Notes: generated by a model not told the origin, from the sequence alone. Shown: positions 9,793 through 18,305, counted from the stretch's first letter. The stretch: 64,000 bases of DNA from G963668435 sp963668435 (GCA_963668435.2 CAXXSC010000008.1:930001-994000); one strand, 5' to 3'. Numbers and translations: made by a program.

Positions 9793-10686
9793 TTACTCTG
9801 CTTCGACTACCGTATTCGACAGAACACCGATTCCGCCGCATTCGATTTCAACGACATCGCCGGGCTCGATGGCACCGACTCCAACAGGAGTACCGGTCGT
9901 GACCACATCACCTGGCTCAAGCGTCATGATATTTGTTATATAGGCAATCATCGCCGGTATATCAAAGATAAAATCACTGGTGCTGCCGTCCTGTTTCAGC
10001 TCACCGTTGACACGGCATTTCACGTCGATATTGACCGGTGAGGCGACATCTTCAGCCAGAACAACACAGGGCCCCATCGGACAGAATGTGTCGAAATTCT
10101 TCGAGGGCATCCACGGCAGGCTCTTTGCCAGGTCCTTGCCCTGTATCTCGCGTGCCGAAACATCGTTCAGGCAGGTATAGCCGGCGATATAGTTCATGGC
10201 CTCTTCCGCGGGAACATTTTTCGCCCGCCGGGAGATAATGAAAGCCAGTTCGGCCTCGTAATCCATGCGTCCGATCCAGGCGGGCTTTTCGATATTGTCA
10301 CCATGACCGACAACTGTCGAGGGCCACTTGCCGAACAGCACCGGAACCTCTGGCACTTTCTGGTTCATTTCCTTGATGTGCTCATGGTAGTTATTGCCAA
10401 GAGCGATGATCTTACCCGGAGTAACTGGCGGATTGTACTTGAAATCACCTGTAATGGCAAGCTCTTCCGCGAGATTGTGTTTCGCCAAAAATCCCATGAC
10501 AGCGTCGAGATATTCGCGGTCGAAACGCTCGTCCCAGATCAACTCATCGATTTCACCGACAGGATCGAAAAATCCGTTATCAGCGGCCTCGTAAAGCGAT
10601 ATAGCCTTGGTGAGATTGATCATGCCGTCGCCATCATCGCAGGCGAGGAACTGCTGATAGTCGTTGTAAAGAGAATAAATTTTCAT
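9793..10686 (-). CDS. Fumarylacetoacetate hydrolase (FAH) family protein
   Basis: A 297-residue FAH-fold enzyme; members hydrolyse or isomerise acylpyruvates and related diketo acids using a bound divalent metal. The N-terminal ~85 residues are a short family prodomain. The catalytic core has ALGNNYHEHIKEM, the metal-ligand segment DYEAELAFIIS, a KNFDTFCPMGPC segment, SDFIFDIPAMIAYI and the ending TTGTPVGVG. AGGAGA sits seven bases before the start. It lies 49 bases from the prmC stop, suggesting it is cotranscribed from that side. The true substrate cannot be read from the sequence. Confidence 0.87.
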   Translation of the reverse strand: MKIYSLYNDYQQFLACDDGDGMINLTKAISLYEAADNGFFDPVGEIDELIWDERFDREYLDAVMGFLAKHNLAEELAITGDFKYNPPVTPGKIIALGNNYHEHIKEMNQKVPEVPVLFGKWPSTVVGHGDNIEKPAWIGRMDYEAELAFIISRRAKNVPAEEAMNYIAGYTCLNDVSAREIQGKDLAKSLPWMPSKNFDTFCPMGPCVVLAEDVASPVNIDVKCRVNGELKQDGSTSDFIFDIPAMIAYITNIMTLEPGDVVTTGTPVGVGAIEPGDVVEIECGGIGVLSNTVVEAE

Positions 10687-10735
10687 TCAAGTATCTCCTG
10701 TCATTTATATAACCTGTATATAAAAAAGTTTCATT

Positions 10736-11611
10736 TTACCGTAATACCGCTTTTACAAGCCGCTTTTTCCCGGCGAGATCACATATGACCTCTATTTCAA
10801 TATAATGTCCTGTCTGTTGGAATACCGCCGCTGTATCATCGGCCTGTCCGCCCTCGCATTCGAGAAGCACAAGGCCACCATTTTTCAAATATTCATGTGC
10901 TTTAACCGCTATTTCCCGCAGAAAATCGAGACCGTCGCGACCACCGTCCAGCGCGTTCCCCGGCTCGAAATCACGAACCTCGGGATCAAGTCCGGCAATA
11001 TCTCCGGTTCTCACATACGGCGGATTCGACAGAACCGCATCGAACGGCCCATGCCCCTCGAGTGCGGACAGCATATCGCCGCGCACAAAACCTATTCTAT
11101 CCTCGAATCCCATCGCCCGGGCGTTTTCATGGGCAAGAAGAAGCGCATCATCAGAGATATCGACCGCAATCGCGCTCGCCTCGGTATTCTCATAAAGCAG
11201 GCTGATCGCTATCGCACCGCTTCCCGTGCCGAGATCGGCAAACAAAGGTGACTCCCTTTTCGCAAGGAAATCGAGCGCAGTGCCGACAAGCAGTTCGGTT
11301 TCGGGTCGCGGGATTAAAGCGCGCGAATCGGTTTTCAACTCGACTTCCCTGAAACCGGTGCTCCCGATAATGTACTGCAACGGCTCACGTGCCAGACGTC
11401 GACGGTACAGCGCCCTAAAAGCATCCCGCTCCTCCTCTGTCACCGGGCGGTCGAATGCCATATACAAGTTGACACGATCGAGACCGAGAAGATGTCCCAG
11501 CAACAGTTCAACCTCAAGTCTCGCGTTCTCGACACCTTTTTCCGCCAGATGTGTCGAGGCGGCAGTGATGAGATCGAGCACCCGCATGGTTTCCCGGCTG
11601 TCTTCACCCAT
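10736..11611 (-). CDS. prmC: Peptide chain release factor N5-glutamine methyltransferase
   Basis: PrmC (HemK) methylates the glutamine of the GGQ motif in release factors. The N-terminal helical domain (ARLEVELLLGHLLGLDRV) is followed by the class I SAM-binding motif DLGTGSGAIA (126-135) and the amide-binding NPPY signature (196-199, SNPPYV). The start at 11611 follows GAAAGGA and leaves 58 bases after prfA; the longer open frame upstream reads into prfA. Adjacency to prfA, whose product it modifies, is a classic pairing. Confidence 0.93.
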   Translation of the reverse strand: MGEDSRETMRVLDLITAASTHLAEKGVENARLEVELLLGHLLGLDRVNLYMAFDRPVTEEERDAFRALYRRRLAREPLQYIIGSTGFREVELKTDSRALIPRPETELLVGTALDFLAKRESPLFADLGTGSGAIAISLLYENTEASAIAVDISDDALLLAHENARAMGFEDRIGFVRGDMLSALEGHGPFDAVLSNPPYVRTGDIAGLDPEVRDFEPGNALDGGRDGLDFLREIAVKAHEYLKNGGLVLLECEGGQADDTAAVFQQTGHYIEIEVICDLAGKKRLVKAVLR

Positions 11612-11669
11612 CAACGTGTCCTTTCGCTTCCGGCTGCACCATTCAGCGCCGCACGGCGACCCGCTACAC

Positions 11670-12764
11670 TCAATCCTCGGCCCCTTTTGACTGTTCCTCG
11701 AGGGCTTTCTGACGGTCGTGGAGACGGATCGTTTCAACAAGCTCGCTCATGCCGCCCGCGAGGATTTCCTCGAGCCGGTAGAGGGTCAGGTTGATGCGGT
11801 GATCGGTGACCCTGCCCTGCGGAAAATTGTAGGTTCGGATTTTCGCCGAACGGTCACCGGTATTCACCATTGATTTTCGCACGGCGGAACGCTCGCTCTG
11901 CTGCTTTTCCATCTCGCGGTCAAGCAGGCGCGCCTTGAGCACCTTGAGCGCTTTCGCCTTGTTCTTGTGCTGGCTCTTCTCGTCCTGGCAGGTAACAACC
12001 ATGCCAGACGGGATATGTGTGATCCTGACAGCGGAATCGGTCGTGTTGACACTCTGGCCACCGGGCCCGCTCGAACGGTAGACATCAATCTTGAGATCAT
12101 TCTGACTGAGATCGATATTGACATCCTCGGCCTCGGGCAGAACAACCACCGATGCCGCAGAGGTATGAAGACGTCCCGCCGACTCGGTGGCAGGCACACG
12201 CTGAACACGGTGTACACCGCTTTCATATTTCAAAAGAGAATAGACATCGGATCCGGCAATGGATATGATAACTTCCTTGAATCCGCCCATATCGGAGGGA
12301 GTCGTGGAAAGGATATCGGTCTTCCAGCCCTGTGTTTCCGCGAAATGGCTATACATACGGTAGAGATCTCCGGCAAACAGCGCGGCCTCGTCACCACCGG
12401 TACCCGCACGGATTTCCATGATGATGTCTTTGCCATCGAGCGGATCTTTCGGAAGAAGAAGCAGCTTGAGCTCCTCCTCCTGCTCAGTGAGGCGCGCTGT
12501 AAGTTCCTGCTCCTCGGCCTTTGCCATCTCCAGCATTTCGGCATCGCTTTCCTCGGCAAGGAGCAATTTCGTCTCCTCGAGCTGTTCGGACAGCTTCCGG
12601 TACTCCTCGAAAGCGAGCACTTTCGGTTCAAGCTCGGCACGTTCCTTGGCCAGTTTCGTCAGAAGTGTCGGATTTGAGGCGACCTCCTGCTGCGAAAGCT
12701 GTTCGCCAATCTCCTCGAACTGGGCCTGGATACGGGTCATATTTTCAACGATAATATCGCTCAT
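11670..12764 (-). CDS. prfA: Peptide chain release factor 1
   Basis: RF1 recognises UAA and UAG stop codons and triggers peptide release. At 364 residues it is full length. The codon-discriminating tripeptide is PAT (191-193, in RVPATESAGRLH), specific to RF1 rather than RF2 (SPF), and the catalytic GGQ is at 235-237 in SSGPGGQSVNTTDSA. The N-terminal coiled segment is Glu/Leu-rich. Its ATG overlaps the stop codon of the DUF1385 gene by one base (TAATG), so translation is probably coupled. Confidence 0.96.
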   Translation of the reverse strand: MSDIIVENMTRIQAQFEEIGEQLSQQEVASNPTLLTKLAKERAELEPKVLAFEEYRKLSEQLEETKLLLAEESDAEMLEMAKAEEQELTARLTEQEEELKLLLLPKDPLDGKDIIMEIRAGTGGDEAALFAGDLYRMYSHFAETQGWKTDILSTTPSDMGGFKEVIISIAGSDVYSLLKYESGVHRVQRVPATESAGRLHTSAASVVVLPEAEDVNIDLSQNDLKIDVYRSSGPGGQSVNTTDSAVRITHIPSGMVVTCQDEKSQHKNKAKALKVLKARLLDREMEKQQSERSAVRKSMVNTGDRSAKIRTYNFPQGRVTDHRINLTLYRLEEILAGGMSELVETIRLHDRQKALEEQSKGAED

Positions 12765-13738
12765 TAACTGCTTTCCTCATGGTTTAGCGCCGCTTTCAGG
12801 GCCACAAGCGCGACCTCGAGCATCTCGTCATCCGGATCAGCCGTCGTTATTTTCTGCAGCCAGAGCCCCGGCGCAATCAGTATCTGTGTCAGACGGCGCG
12901 AGCGGAATTTTCCCGAGAGTTTCAGGAGCTCATAGGAAGTTCCCGCCACAAAAGGCAGCAGCAGAAGGTGTGTCACCAAACGCTCGGGGAAACTCTGCAG
13001 ATGCCCGATAAGAATAGGGAACAACGAATCCGCAACACCGAACATGACCATACTGAACAGGGCGACAATAAGGATGAATGAGGTGCCGCAGCGCGGATGA
13101 AGCCTGCTTTTCGTACGGGCGGACTCGACCTCGAGCGGATCGGAGGCCTCGAGCGCGAAAATGCTCATGTGCTCGGCGCCGTGATAGCGAAACACCCGCT
13201 TGATATCGGGCATGAATGAAATGAGGAACACATAAATAAGAAAAAGGCTCAAGCGCACCGCGCCGGCTACAGCATTGAACAGCAGCGCGCCTTTAGAAAG
13301 CCCGAGCAGTGTGGCAATCCAGATCGGCAGCGCAAAAAAGACACCCATGGCGACCGCGAACGCGAACACCATCGAACCAATCAACATCACCGTATTCCAG
13401 GTGGATTTTTCACCCGCAGCCTTGCCATCCTTCTCATCCTCGAACTGCATCTGTATATCGGCCGACCAGTTGAGTGTCTGCATACCGATATAAAGCATCT
13501 CGAAAAAACTCAACGCCCCCCTGAGAACAGGGATATCGAGAAACTTGTGACGCTTCACAAAAGAAACAAAAGGCCGCTTATCAATTTTGATCGAGCCGTC
13601 CGGCAGACGGACAGCGGTGGCGATCGCCTCGGGCGATCGCATCATAACCCCCTCGATGACCGCCTGGCCGCCGACATTCATATCGACACTACAATCATAA
13701 TCACTGGTGCGAGTATTTTGTCCCGCAAGCTCTTCCAT
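12764..13738 (-). CDS. DUF1385 membrane protein (predicted metal-dependent enzyme)
   Basis: A 324-residue member of the DUF1385 family, whose biochemical function is not established. Signatures are NVGGQAVIEGVMMRSP near the N-terminus, YHGAEHMSIFALEA in the middle and HPRCGTSFILIVALFSM, with conserved His/Glu/Cys that could bind metal. At least four hydrophobic segments follow residue 110. The gene lies between rpmE and prfA-prmC, an arrangement I know from many distant bacteria, which hints at a link with translation or the envelope. Confidence 0.85.
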   Translation of the reverse strand: MEELAGQNTRTSDYDCSVDMNVGGQAVIEGVMMRSPEAIATAVRLPDGSIKIDKRPFVSFVKRHKFLDIPVLRGALSFFEMLYIGMQTLNWSADIQMQFEDEKDGKAAGEKSTWNTVMLIGSMVFAFAVAMGVFFALPIWIATLLGLSKGALLFNAVAGAVRLSLFLIYVFLISFMPDIKRVFRYHGAEHMSIFALEASDPLEVESARTKSRLHPRCGTSFILIVALFSMVMFGVADSLFPILIGHLQSFPERLVTHLLLLPFVAGTSYELLKLSGKFRSRRLTQILIAPGLWLQKITTADPDDEMLEVALVALKAALNHEESS

Positions 13739-13762
13739 AGTTTTTCCGCACTTTCCTGCGTT

Positions 13763-13800
13763 AAAAAAGAAGGCCGTTCCGCGGGAACGGAAAGGCCTTC
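13763..13800 (-). terminator. Terminator/attenuator between rpmE and the DUF1385 gene
   Basis: On the minus strand, gaaggcctttccgttcc pairs with ggaacggccttc across a cgc loop (a 12-bp stem with a small T bulge), followed by six T residues at 13768-13763. It lies 24 bases after the rpmE stop and just before the DUF1385 start. It should give rpmE most of the transcripts and let the release-factor genes be read at a lower level or from another promoter. Confidence 0.8.
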
Positions 13801-13820
13801 AAGACTCTGTATGGCTAAAA

Positions 13821-14036
13821 CTATTTTTCAGATTTGTCAGCCATACCATATTTCTTGCGGAAACGCTCGACACGGCCTGCTGTATCGACAATCTTCTGCT
13901 TGCCAGAATAGAAAGGATGGCAGCTCGAGCAGATTTCAACCGCGATGTCACCGACAGTCGACTTGGTTTTGACGACATTGCCGCAACCGCAGGTTACCGT
14001 GCATTCCTCGTATTTCGGATGAATGCCCTCTTTCAT
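13821..14036 (-). CDS. rpmE: 50S ribosomal protein L31, zinc-binding (C+) form
   Basis: A 71-residue L31 of the large ribosomal subunit. The zinc ribbon cysteines C16, C18, C36 and C39 (TCGCGN and CSSCHPFYSG) are all present, so this is the C+ zinc-containing paralogue. The sequence MKEGIHPKYEECTVTCGCGN is diagnostic. A strong promoter lies upstream (14101-14129) and a terminator immediately downstream. The Zn-free paralogue is not in this window. Confidence 0.96.
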   Translation of the reverse strand: MKEGIHPKYEECTVTCGCGNVVKTKSTVGDIAVEICSSCHPFYSGKQKIVDTAGRVERFRKKYGMADKSEK

Positions 14037-14100
14037 AGCAAAAACTCCTGTTATATGTAGATGTTACGAGTTATTCTCGAAATCGTTTACACAAGTTACT

Positions 14101-14129
14101 AATATACGCAACTGATTAACAGAAGTCAA
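14101..14129 (-). promoter_or_regulatory. Sigma70-type promoter for rpmE
   Basis: On the minus strand TTGACT (14129-14124) and TATATT (14106-14101) are separated by exactly 17 bases. The -10 box is 65 bases upstream of the rpmE start, leaving a leader of about 55-60 bases. No Zur-like palindrome was seen around it. Confidence 0.65.
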
Positions 14130-14647
14130 GATGGAAACAGACAATCAGTCAAGCCTGTCAACAATTAGTTTTCTAACACCAATGACGGTATTCTCTTTAC
14201 ATCTGTCATTTTTACCTATGTTATCTTTTTAACGACGCAAAAACCAATATAATTTATGCTGGTTTCAGGAAGGCAGCGATAACGTTTGACAGACCGGCAG
14301 GAGTCTGGTTCACACTCCCCGCCATTGCACAACATGCCATATTATCCTGCCTTATCATCATTTAACAACTCATGTATCGTCTCTTCCGGATAAAAAACAT
14401 ACATTCGACAATCCTCAACACAGACATACAATTGCCCACAACATAGAACTTAAACTTTCTATGCCGCCAAGCTTCAACCTCCCGTTTCCAGATCCCCTGA
14501 ATACGCATTGCCACTCCAAATTATCACACATTTCTTTAAGCATTCAACCTTAAGACAGCTCTTTTTCTCCGCTTGCATCCGAATCCGTTTCCCCGTATTT
14601 TATTCCTGCTGATACAGAGGACAACTTTCATTACGGAGCTACCGACA
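14130..14647 (+). other. Long AT-rich divergent intergenic region, no gene seen
   Basis: About 520 bases between the rpmE promoter and the phytase-like lipoprotein start hold no convincing ORF. The small open frames present lack ribosome sites and are full of rare codons. The sequence is markedly richer in A and T than the flanking genes. Apart from the rpmE promoter at its edge I cannot point to a strong hairpin, repeat or RNA family. It presumably holds the promoter of the lipoprotein gene. Confidence 0.4.
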
Positions 14648-15361
14648 ATGATCACGAAGAAATCCCACTTTACTACGGCAGTCATTCTTACAGGCGCGAT
14701 GGCGCTTGCCGCGATATTCAGCGGCTGTTCATCCATGACAGGCAAAGCACCGGCCTCGTTCTCCCAGGATTTCATGAGCCGGCTCGGCAATCAGGCATCC
14801 GTGGCGTTCTATAACGGTGAAAACGGCAGCCTCGGTTTTGTTGCCGATGCAGCGAAAAACACGATCACGGCTTACGATCTCAAGAAAGAAACGCCAGTCA
14901 AAACAGTCAGCACCAAAGGTGTCGAAAAAGACCAGGTCGACTGCCCTGTTGATATGGTGCAGTTCGACGGTCTCCTGTTCGTGCTGGAAAAAGGCAACAA
15001 ACGTGTCCAGGTGTTCGATCTTCCTGACATGGTATCACTCGGTTTCATCGGGGAGACATTTCTGAACGAGCCGACGAACCTTGCGCTCTACCGTATCGAG
15101 AACAGCGCGTTTTACCTCTATGTTGCCGACAGCGAAAAGCACAACGGTGAGGTGACGAATTTCGTACGGAAATTCAGCGTTTCACGCGCGGTCAACACCA
15201 TGCACAGCATGTACCAGAAAACGTTCGGCTACACACAGGGCAAGGGCTACCTCGGCACAACAGCGGACCTGTCAGTCGACCAGACTTCGAAACAAGTAAT
15301 CATCGCAGACAGCCGCGGCGCCTCGACAGCGTTTACACTCGAAGGTGATTCGCCCCGTTAA
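14648..15361 (+). CDS. Lipoprotein with NHL/phytase-like beta-propeller segment
   Basis: A 237-residue exported protein. The N-terminus (MITKKSHFTTAVILTGAMA) is a signal peptide with a probable lipobox FSG-C27. The body resembles the blades of bacterial 3-phytases and NHL propellers: NTITAYDLKKETPV, LLFVLEKGNKRVQVFDLPDM and a FYLYVADSEKHNGEV segment. It is shorter than a full phytase propeller, so it may be a partial or specialised propeller. The start follows acggag, and the upstream in-frame ATG (14573) would only prepend a non-signal sequence. A terminator follows at 15390. Phytase activity is not claimed. Confidence 0.65.
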   Translation: MITKKSHFTTAVILTGAMALAAIFSGCSSMTGKAPASFSQDFMSRLGNQASVAFYNGENGSLGFVADAAKNTITAYDLKKETPVKTVSTKGVEKDQVDCPVDMVQFDGLLFVLEKGNKRVQVFDLPDMVSLGFIGETFLNEPTNLALYRIENSAFYLYVADSEKHNGEVTNFVRKFSVSRAVNTMHSMYQKTFGYTQGKGYLGTTADLSVDQTSKQVIIADSRGASTAFTLEGDSPR

Positions 15362-15389
15362 AGAAATGTACAGTATCATTATGAAAAAC

Positions 15390-15420
15390 CGGCACATTCC
15401 TGAGGATGTGCCGTTTTTTT
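15390..15420 (+). terminator. Rho-independent terminator after the phytase-like lipoprotein gene
   Basis: cggcacat (15390-15397) pairs with atgtgccg (15406-15413), followed by T7. The stem is perfect and starts 29 bases after the stop codon. Confidence 0.88.
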
Positions 15421-15493
15421 ATGCTTTATTGCCTGTTAAGCAGAATCAATGAACCACTTCACAGCAAGCTTCGGTGAATTAGCTCCAGAACGA

Positions 15494-16558
15494 TTAATAA
15501 CCAACATTCAGTACCGGCAGGACACGGCCGACACCCCTGCGGTTTTTCACGATATTCACAAGGCCGAGCTGAACACCCTGAAGATCGTCCGCGACATTGA
15601 TAATACCAACTGAAAAGCCATGAAGGCCCGAAAGCCTGTTATAGGCGCTTCCGCAGACACCGGTGGTTCGGCCGTTCTCGGCTTTAACCATACCGAGCGC
15701 CAGAGTCAGGCCGGTCATATCGCTTCCGCAGCCCGCAGCAACTCCGCCGATGGTAATTCCATGAATGTTCCCGCCGCAACCTGCGCCGACACCCGCAATT
15801 GTTATCCCGGTTACATCGCCACCGCAACCCGCACCGATGCCGCCAAAAGTAAATCCGGTCACATTGCCACCGCAGCCAGCGCCCAGACCAGCCATTGTAA
15901 TACCGCGGACATCCTGACCGGAACCCGCCGCCAGGAATGCCACGGTCAAACCTTTGAGATCGCCACCACAGCCCGCAGCGAGCCCGCCGAATGTAATCCC
16001 GCTCAGGCTCTGTCCGGTACCCGCGGCAAAGCCGCCGATGTTGATACCGGTCACATTGCCGCCTGCACCAGCACCCAGACCACCGATAGTCACACCGGTG
16101 ATATCGCCGCCGCAGCCCGCTCCAAAGAGCCCGGCGGAAAATCCGCTTATATCCCGGCCCGCACCAGCGCCAAAAAGACCGAACGATACTCCGCGAAGGT
16201 CCTTTTCCGCGGCAACACCGGCAAGGCCGACCTGTAAACCACTCAGGCTGCCGCCCTCAGGCGCGAAAAGACTCAATGAAACGCCGCGATATTCCGAGTT
16301 GTTGTTTTCACCGGCACGCCAGAATGTCACATTGACACCGTTGACTGTATCGACATTTTCATCACTGAGGTTGAACCTGAGCCCGGTGTAATTTTTCGAG
16401 TTACCAAAACAGATTCCACTGTCCCCCGGCGGCAGCGACAAACTTCCCGCAATAGCCGGAGATACAGCGAGACACAGGATTACAAGTGCTGAAATTACAG
16501 CAACACTCCTGTGAAACGGTCCTACCTGGCATTCTCGTGTGAGTTCATTCTTTTTCAT
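15494..16558 (-). CDS. Exported Gly-rich 16-residue-repeat protein (LA_2272 surface-repeat-like)
   Basis: A 354-residue secreted protein with a signal peptide (ISALVILCLAVSPAIAG) and a ~45-residue lead region. About eleven copies of a 16-residue repeat follow, consensus AGCGGDhTGhThGGhG (h hydrophobic), then a C-terminal cap (GFSVGIINVADDLQGVQLGLVN). The repeats resemble the LA_2272-type surface repeat family first named in Leptospira. Alternating Gly and hydrophobic residues with a regular short period predict a narrow beta-solenoid or barrel-like stack. Nearly every middle repeat holds one Cys at the same place, which would form a ladder. The start is at 16558 because GGAGG precedes it; the ATG at 16573 overlaps that site. 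Function unknown; the surface location is inferred. Confidence 0.72.
   Translation of the reverse strand: MKKNELTRECQVGPFHRSVAVISALVILCLAVSPAIAGSLSLPPGDSGICFGNSKNYTGLRFNLSDENVDTVNGVNVTFWRAGENNNSEYRGVSLSLFAPEGGSLSGLQVGLAGVAAEKDLRGVSFGLFGAGAGRDISGFSAGLFGAGCGGDITGVTIGGLGAGAGGNVTGINIGGFAAGTGQSLSGITFGGLAAGCGGDLKGLTVAFLAAGSGQDVRGITMAGLGAGCGGNVTGFTFGGIGAGCGGDVTGITIAGVGAGCGGNIHGITIGGVAAGCGSDMTGLTLALGMVKAENGRTTGVCGSAYNRLSGLHGFSVGIINVADDLQGVQLGLVNIVKNRRGVGRVLPVLNVGY
15690..16225 (-). repeat. Tandem 48-bp coding repeats (about 11 units)
   Basis: The central part of the Gly-rich protein gene consists of imperfect 48-bp direct repeats that encode the 16-residue unit. They diverge at third positions but keep the GC-rich ggcgcgggctgcggcgg-like core. 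Such repeats are prone to copy-number change and assembly collapse. Confidence 0.8.
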
Positions 16559-16798
16559 TCCCGACGCCTCCATTCTGTGGAATTATTGACAATAAAATAT
16601 ACACTTTTTGTTGGTATTATTTGTTTTGACGAGGTTTTCAATGAAAAAAATGCATTATTTTTCAAACGGTCACGAATAGCGGCAAAAAGGCAAAAAACAA
16701 TTGCGGAATCATGACTTATATCACATATTTCGATAGATAATGTAATATATTGCATTTTAGACTGATTTTTGAAATATATAAAGAGGAGGAGTGAAAGC

Positions 16799-17182
16799 GT
16801 GGAGAAAACAATACTTATTGTCGATGACGAAGCCCCGATCCGCAAATTGCTTTCTAAAGCTTTCAGCCAGTCCGGGTTCAATGTTGTAACAGCAGAAAAC
16901 GGAGAATCGGCGCTGGAGCTTCTTTCAGGCAAATCTGTACAGGTGATGTTTCTCGATCTGAGGCTCCCCGGCATGAACGGCATCGATCTCTGCCGGGAAA
17001 TCCGTAAAGACAATCCTATCGCGTGTATTTATGCAATGACAGGTTATGGTTCTCTTTTTGAACTCTCGGATGCCCGCGATGCAGGTTTCGACGATTATTT
17101 CATGAAACCTATCGATATCTCCATGTTCATCAAAACCGCCGAGGAAGCGTTCGGCAAAATTGATCGCTGGAGAAAAAAATAG
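16799..17182 (+). CDS. Stand-alone response-regulator receiver domain
   Basis: A 127-residue CheY-like receiver with no output domain. Acidic pocket D9/D10, phospho-acceptor D53 in FLDLRLPGMNG, T81 in AMTGYG and K103 in FMKPID are all present. I take the GTG at 16799 as start because GAGGAGG lies nine bases before it; an upstream TTG at 16769 would place that site inside the gene. No histidine kinase lies near, so the partner is encoded elsewhere. A terminator follows at once. Confidence 0.9.
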   Translation: MEKTILIVDDEAPIRKLLSKAFSQSGFNVVTAENGESALELLSGKSVQVMFLDLRLPGMNGIDLCREIRKDNPIACIYAMTGYGSLFELSDARDAGFDDYFMKPIDISMFIKTAEEAFGKIDRWRKK

Positions 17183-17203
17183 CATTGAGACGTGCTCGAT
17201 AAA

Positions 17204-17227
17204 AGCGGACTTCGGTCCGCTTTTTTT
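17204..17227 (+). terminator. Rho-independent terminator after the receiver gene
   Basis: agcggac (17204-17210), loop ttcg, gtccgct (17215-17221), then a T7 run. The UUCG tetraloop makes this a stable hairpin. It isolates the receiver gene from the MarR operon promoter that follows. Confidence 0.9.
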
Positions 17228-17255
17228 ATTGCATATCGATCCTGTCAAAAAACTC

Positions 17256-17283
17256 TTGACAAAATTGTTTATACATGTATATT
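17256..17283 (+). promoter_or_regulatory. Promoter of the MarR operon with overlapping palindrome (candidate operator)
   Basis: TTGACA (17256-17261) and TATATT (17278-17283) are 16 bases apart, a near-consensus sigma70 promoter. The perfect palindrome atacatgtat (17271-17280) covers the spacer end and the -10 box, where a dimeric MarR protein could block RNA polymerase. The MarR gene begins 28 bases downstream, so autorepression is likely. Operator identity is inferred. Confidence 0.65.
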
Positions 17284-17310
17284 TCACATGCAAACAAAAC
17301 AGGAGGCTGC

Positions 17311-17784
17311 ATGAATCTCTCCGAAGAACTCGGACTTGCAAAACCATTTGTCAATAAAGCCCACGAGGCGATCCTCAATATCATTTTAACCGGGACCATG
17401 CTGGGAAAAGAGGGGCGAAACATGTTCCGTCCGATCGGCCTGACCGACACCCAGTTCAACGTGCTTGTGCTGCTCCGCGAACAGGGAGCGGATGGCCGTA
17501 TCAACCAGACCACCCTCGGAAAAATGATGTTCGTGAACCGCTCGAATATCACCGGAGTAATTGACCGGATGGAACGTGACGGCCTTGTTGCCAGAACACC
17601 GGATCCTCAGGATCGTCGTGTCAATTTTATTGAAATAACAAAAGTCGGGATCGAAAAACTCGAAAAAGCCTACAAGAAATATTATGCGCGGATTGACGAG
17701 GTCATGAGCATTTTCGATGCTAAAATCATGGAGAACTTATCCCGTACCATGGAAACAATCCGGGAACGTATTGCAACACAATGA
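17311..17784 (+). CDS. MarR-family transcriptional regulator
   Basis: A 157-residue winged-helix regulator. The helix-turn-helix and wing are INQTTLGKMMFVNRSNITGV followed by IDRMERDGLVARTPDPQDRR, the standard MarR DxRxxxxxLT region. The N- and C-terminal helices are for dimerisation. AGGAGG lies five bases before the start at 17311; an ATG at 17275 sits inside the promoter and is not the start. It heads a plus-strand run of six genes. MarR proteins usually sense small aromatic or oxidised ligands; the ligand here is unknown. Confidence 0.9.
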   Translation: MNLSEELGLAKPFVNKAHEAILNIILTGTMLGKEGRNMFRPIGLTDTQFNVLVLLREQGADGRINQTTLGKMMFVNRSNITGVIDRMERDGLVARTPDPQDRRVNFIEITKVGIEKLEKAYKKYYARIDEVMSIFDAKIMENLSRTMETIRERIATQ

Positions 17785-17870
17785 TATTTTTTTGAGGATA
17801 TTGTTTATATAGCAACAATTATCACGTCAACAGTAAACATGTTACCATCTCTAATAATTGGAGGAACAGA

Positions 17871-18305
17871 ATGTTTCTCACCCTTCTTGCAGTCACATTT
17901 ATCATCGCGGCTCTGGTTTCCACTGTTGTCGCCCGTGTTTTTTCTTCCCCGGTCAAAAAGATCCTGAAACGTATTATCAGTGATGATATCAGCTCTGCCT
18001 GGCAGAAATACCTTACTTTCGCTATTTACGTTGTCGGCATATCGAGCGGTGTAAGAATACGGCAGCTCGAACGCTACATCACCGAGATCGACAAGGACAT
18101 GGAAATCATCACACTCACCGCCGAGCGCTGGGTACTCGAAATATACCGGACGATAATCGGAACACTTCAGGGTATCGCCTGGATGCTCCTCGTCTTTTTC
18201 GTGTTCGCCCTGATCGCTTTCGTTATCGTGAGGATTTTCGAGGTGAAACGTGAATTTAAGTCCCGTACCGACTCACCCGAAAACAACGGCTCGACAGCCA
18301 ATTGA
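17871..18305 (+). CDS. Small membrane protein of unknown function
   Basis: A 144-residue protein with an N-terminal helix (FLTLLAVTFIIAALVSTVVA), a second hydrophobic stretch (YLTFAIYVVGISSG) and a strong C-terminal helix (GIAWMLLVFFVFALIAFVIV), separated by a charged segment with a possible short coiled coil (RIRQLERYITEIDKDMEI). GGAGG lies six bases before the ATG. It is the second gene of the MarR operon, 86 bases after marR and 16 before the radical SAM gene. I do not recognise the family. Confidence 0.65.
   Translation: MFLTLLAVTFIIAALVSTVVARVFSSPVKKILKRIISDDISSAWQKYLTFAIYVVGISSGVRIRQLERYITEIDKDMEIITLTAERWVLEIYRTIIGTLQGIAWMLLVFFVFALIAFVIVRIFEVKREFKSRTDSPENNGSTAN

Noticed and set aside
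14130..14647. A riboswitch or small RNA in the long gap before the lipoprotein gene
   Set aside because: I looked for strong hairpins with T runs and conserved riboswitch cores and found none.
15690..16225. Tandem 48-bp repeats as a CRISPR array
   Set aside because: There are no unique spacers; the repeats are contiguous, coding and diverge at third codon positions.
15954..16391. Pro/Ala-rich ORF in the repeat region (plus strand)
   Set aside because: Low-complexity antisense of the Gly-rich 48-bp repeats; not a real proline-rich protein.
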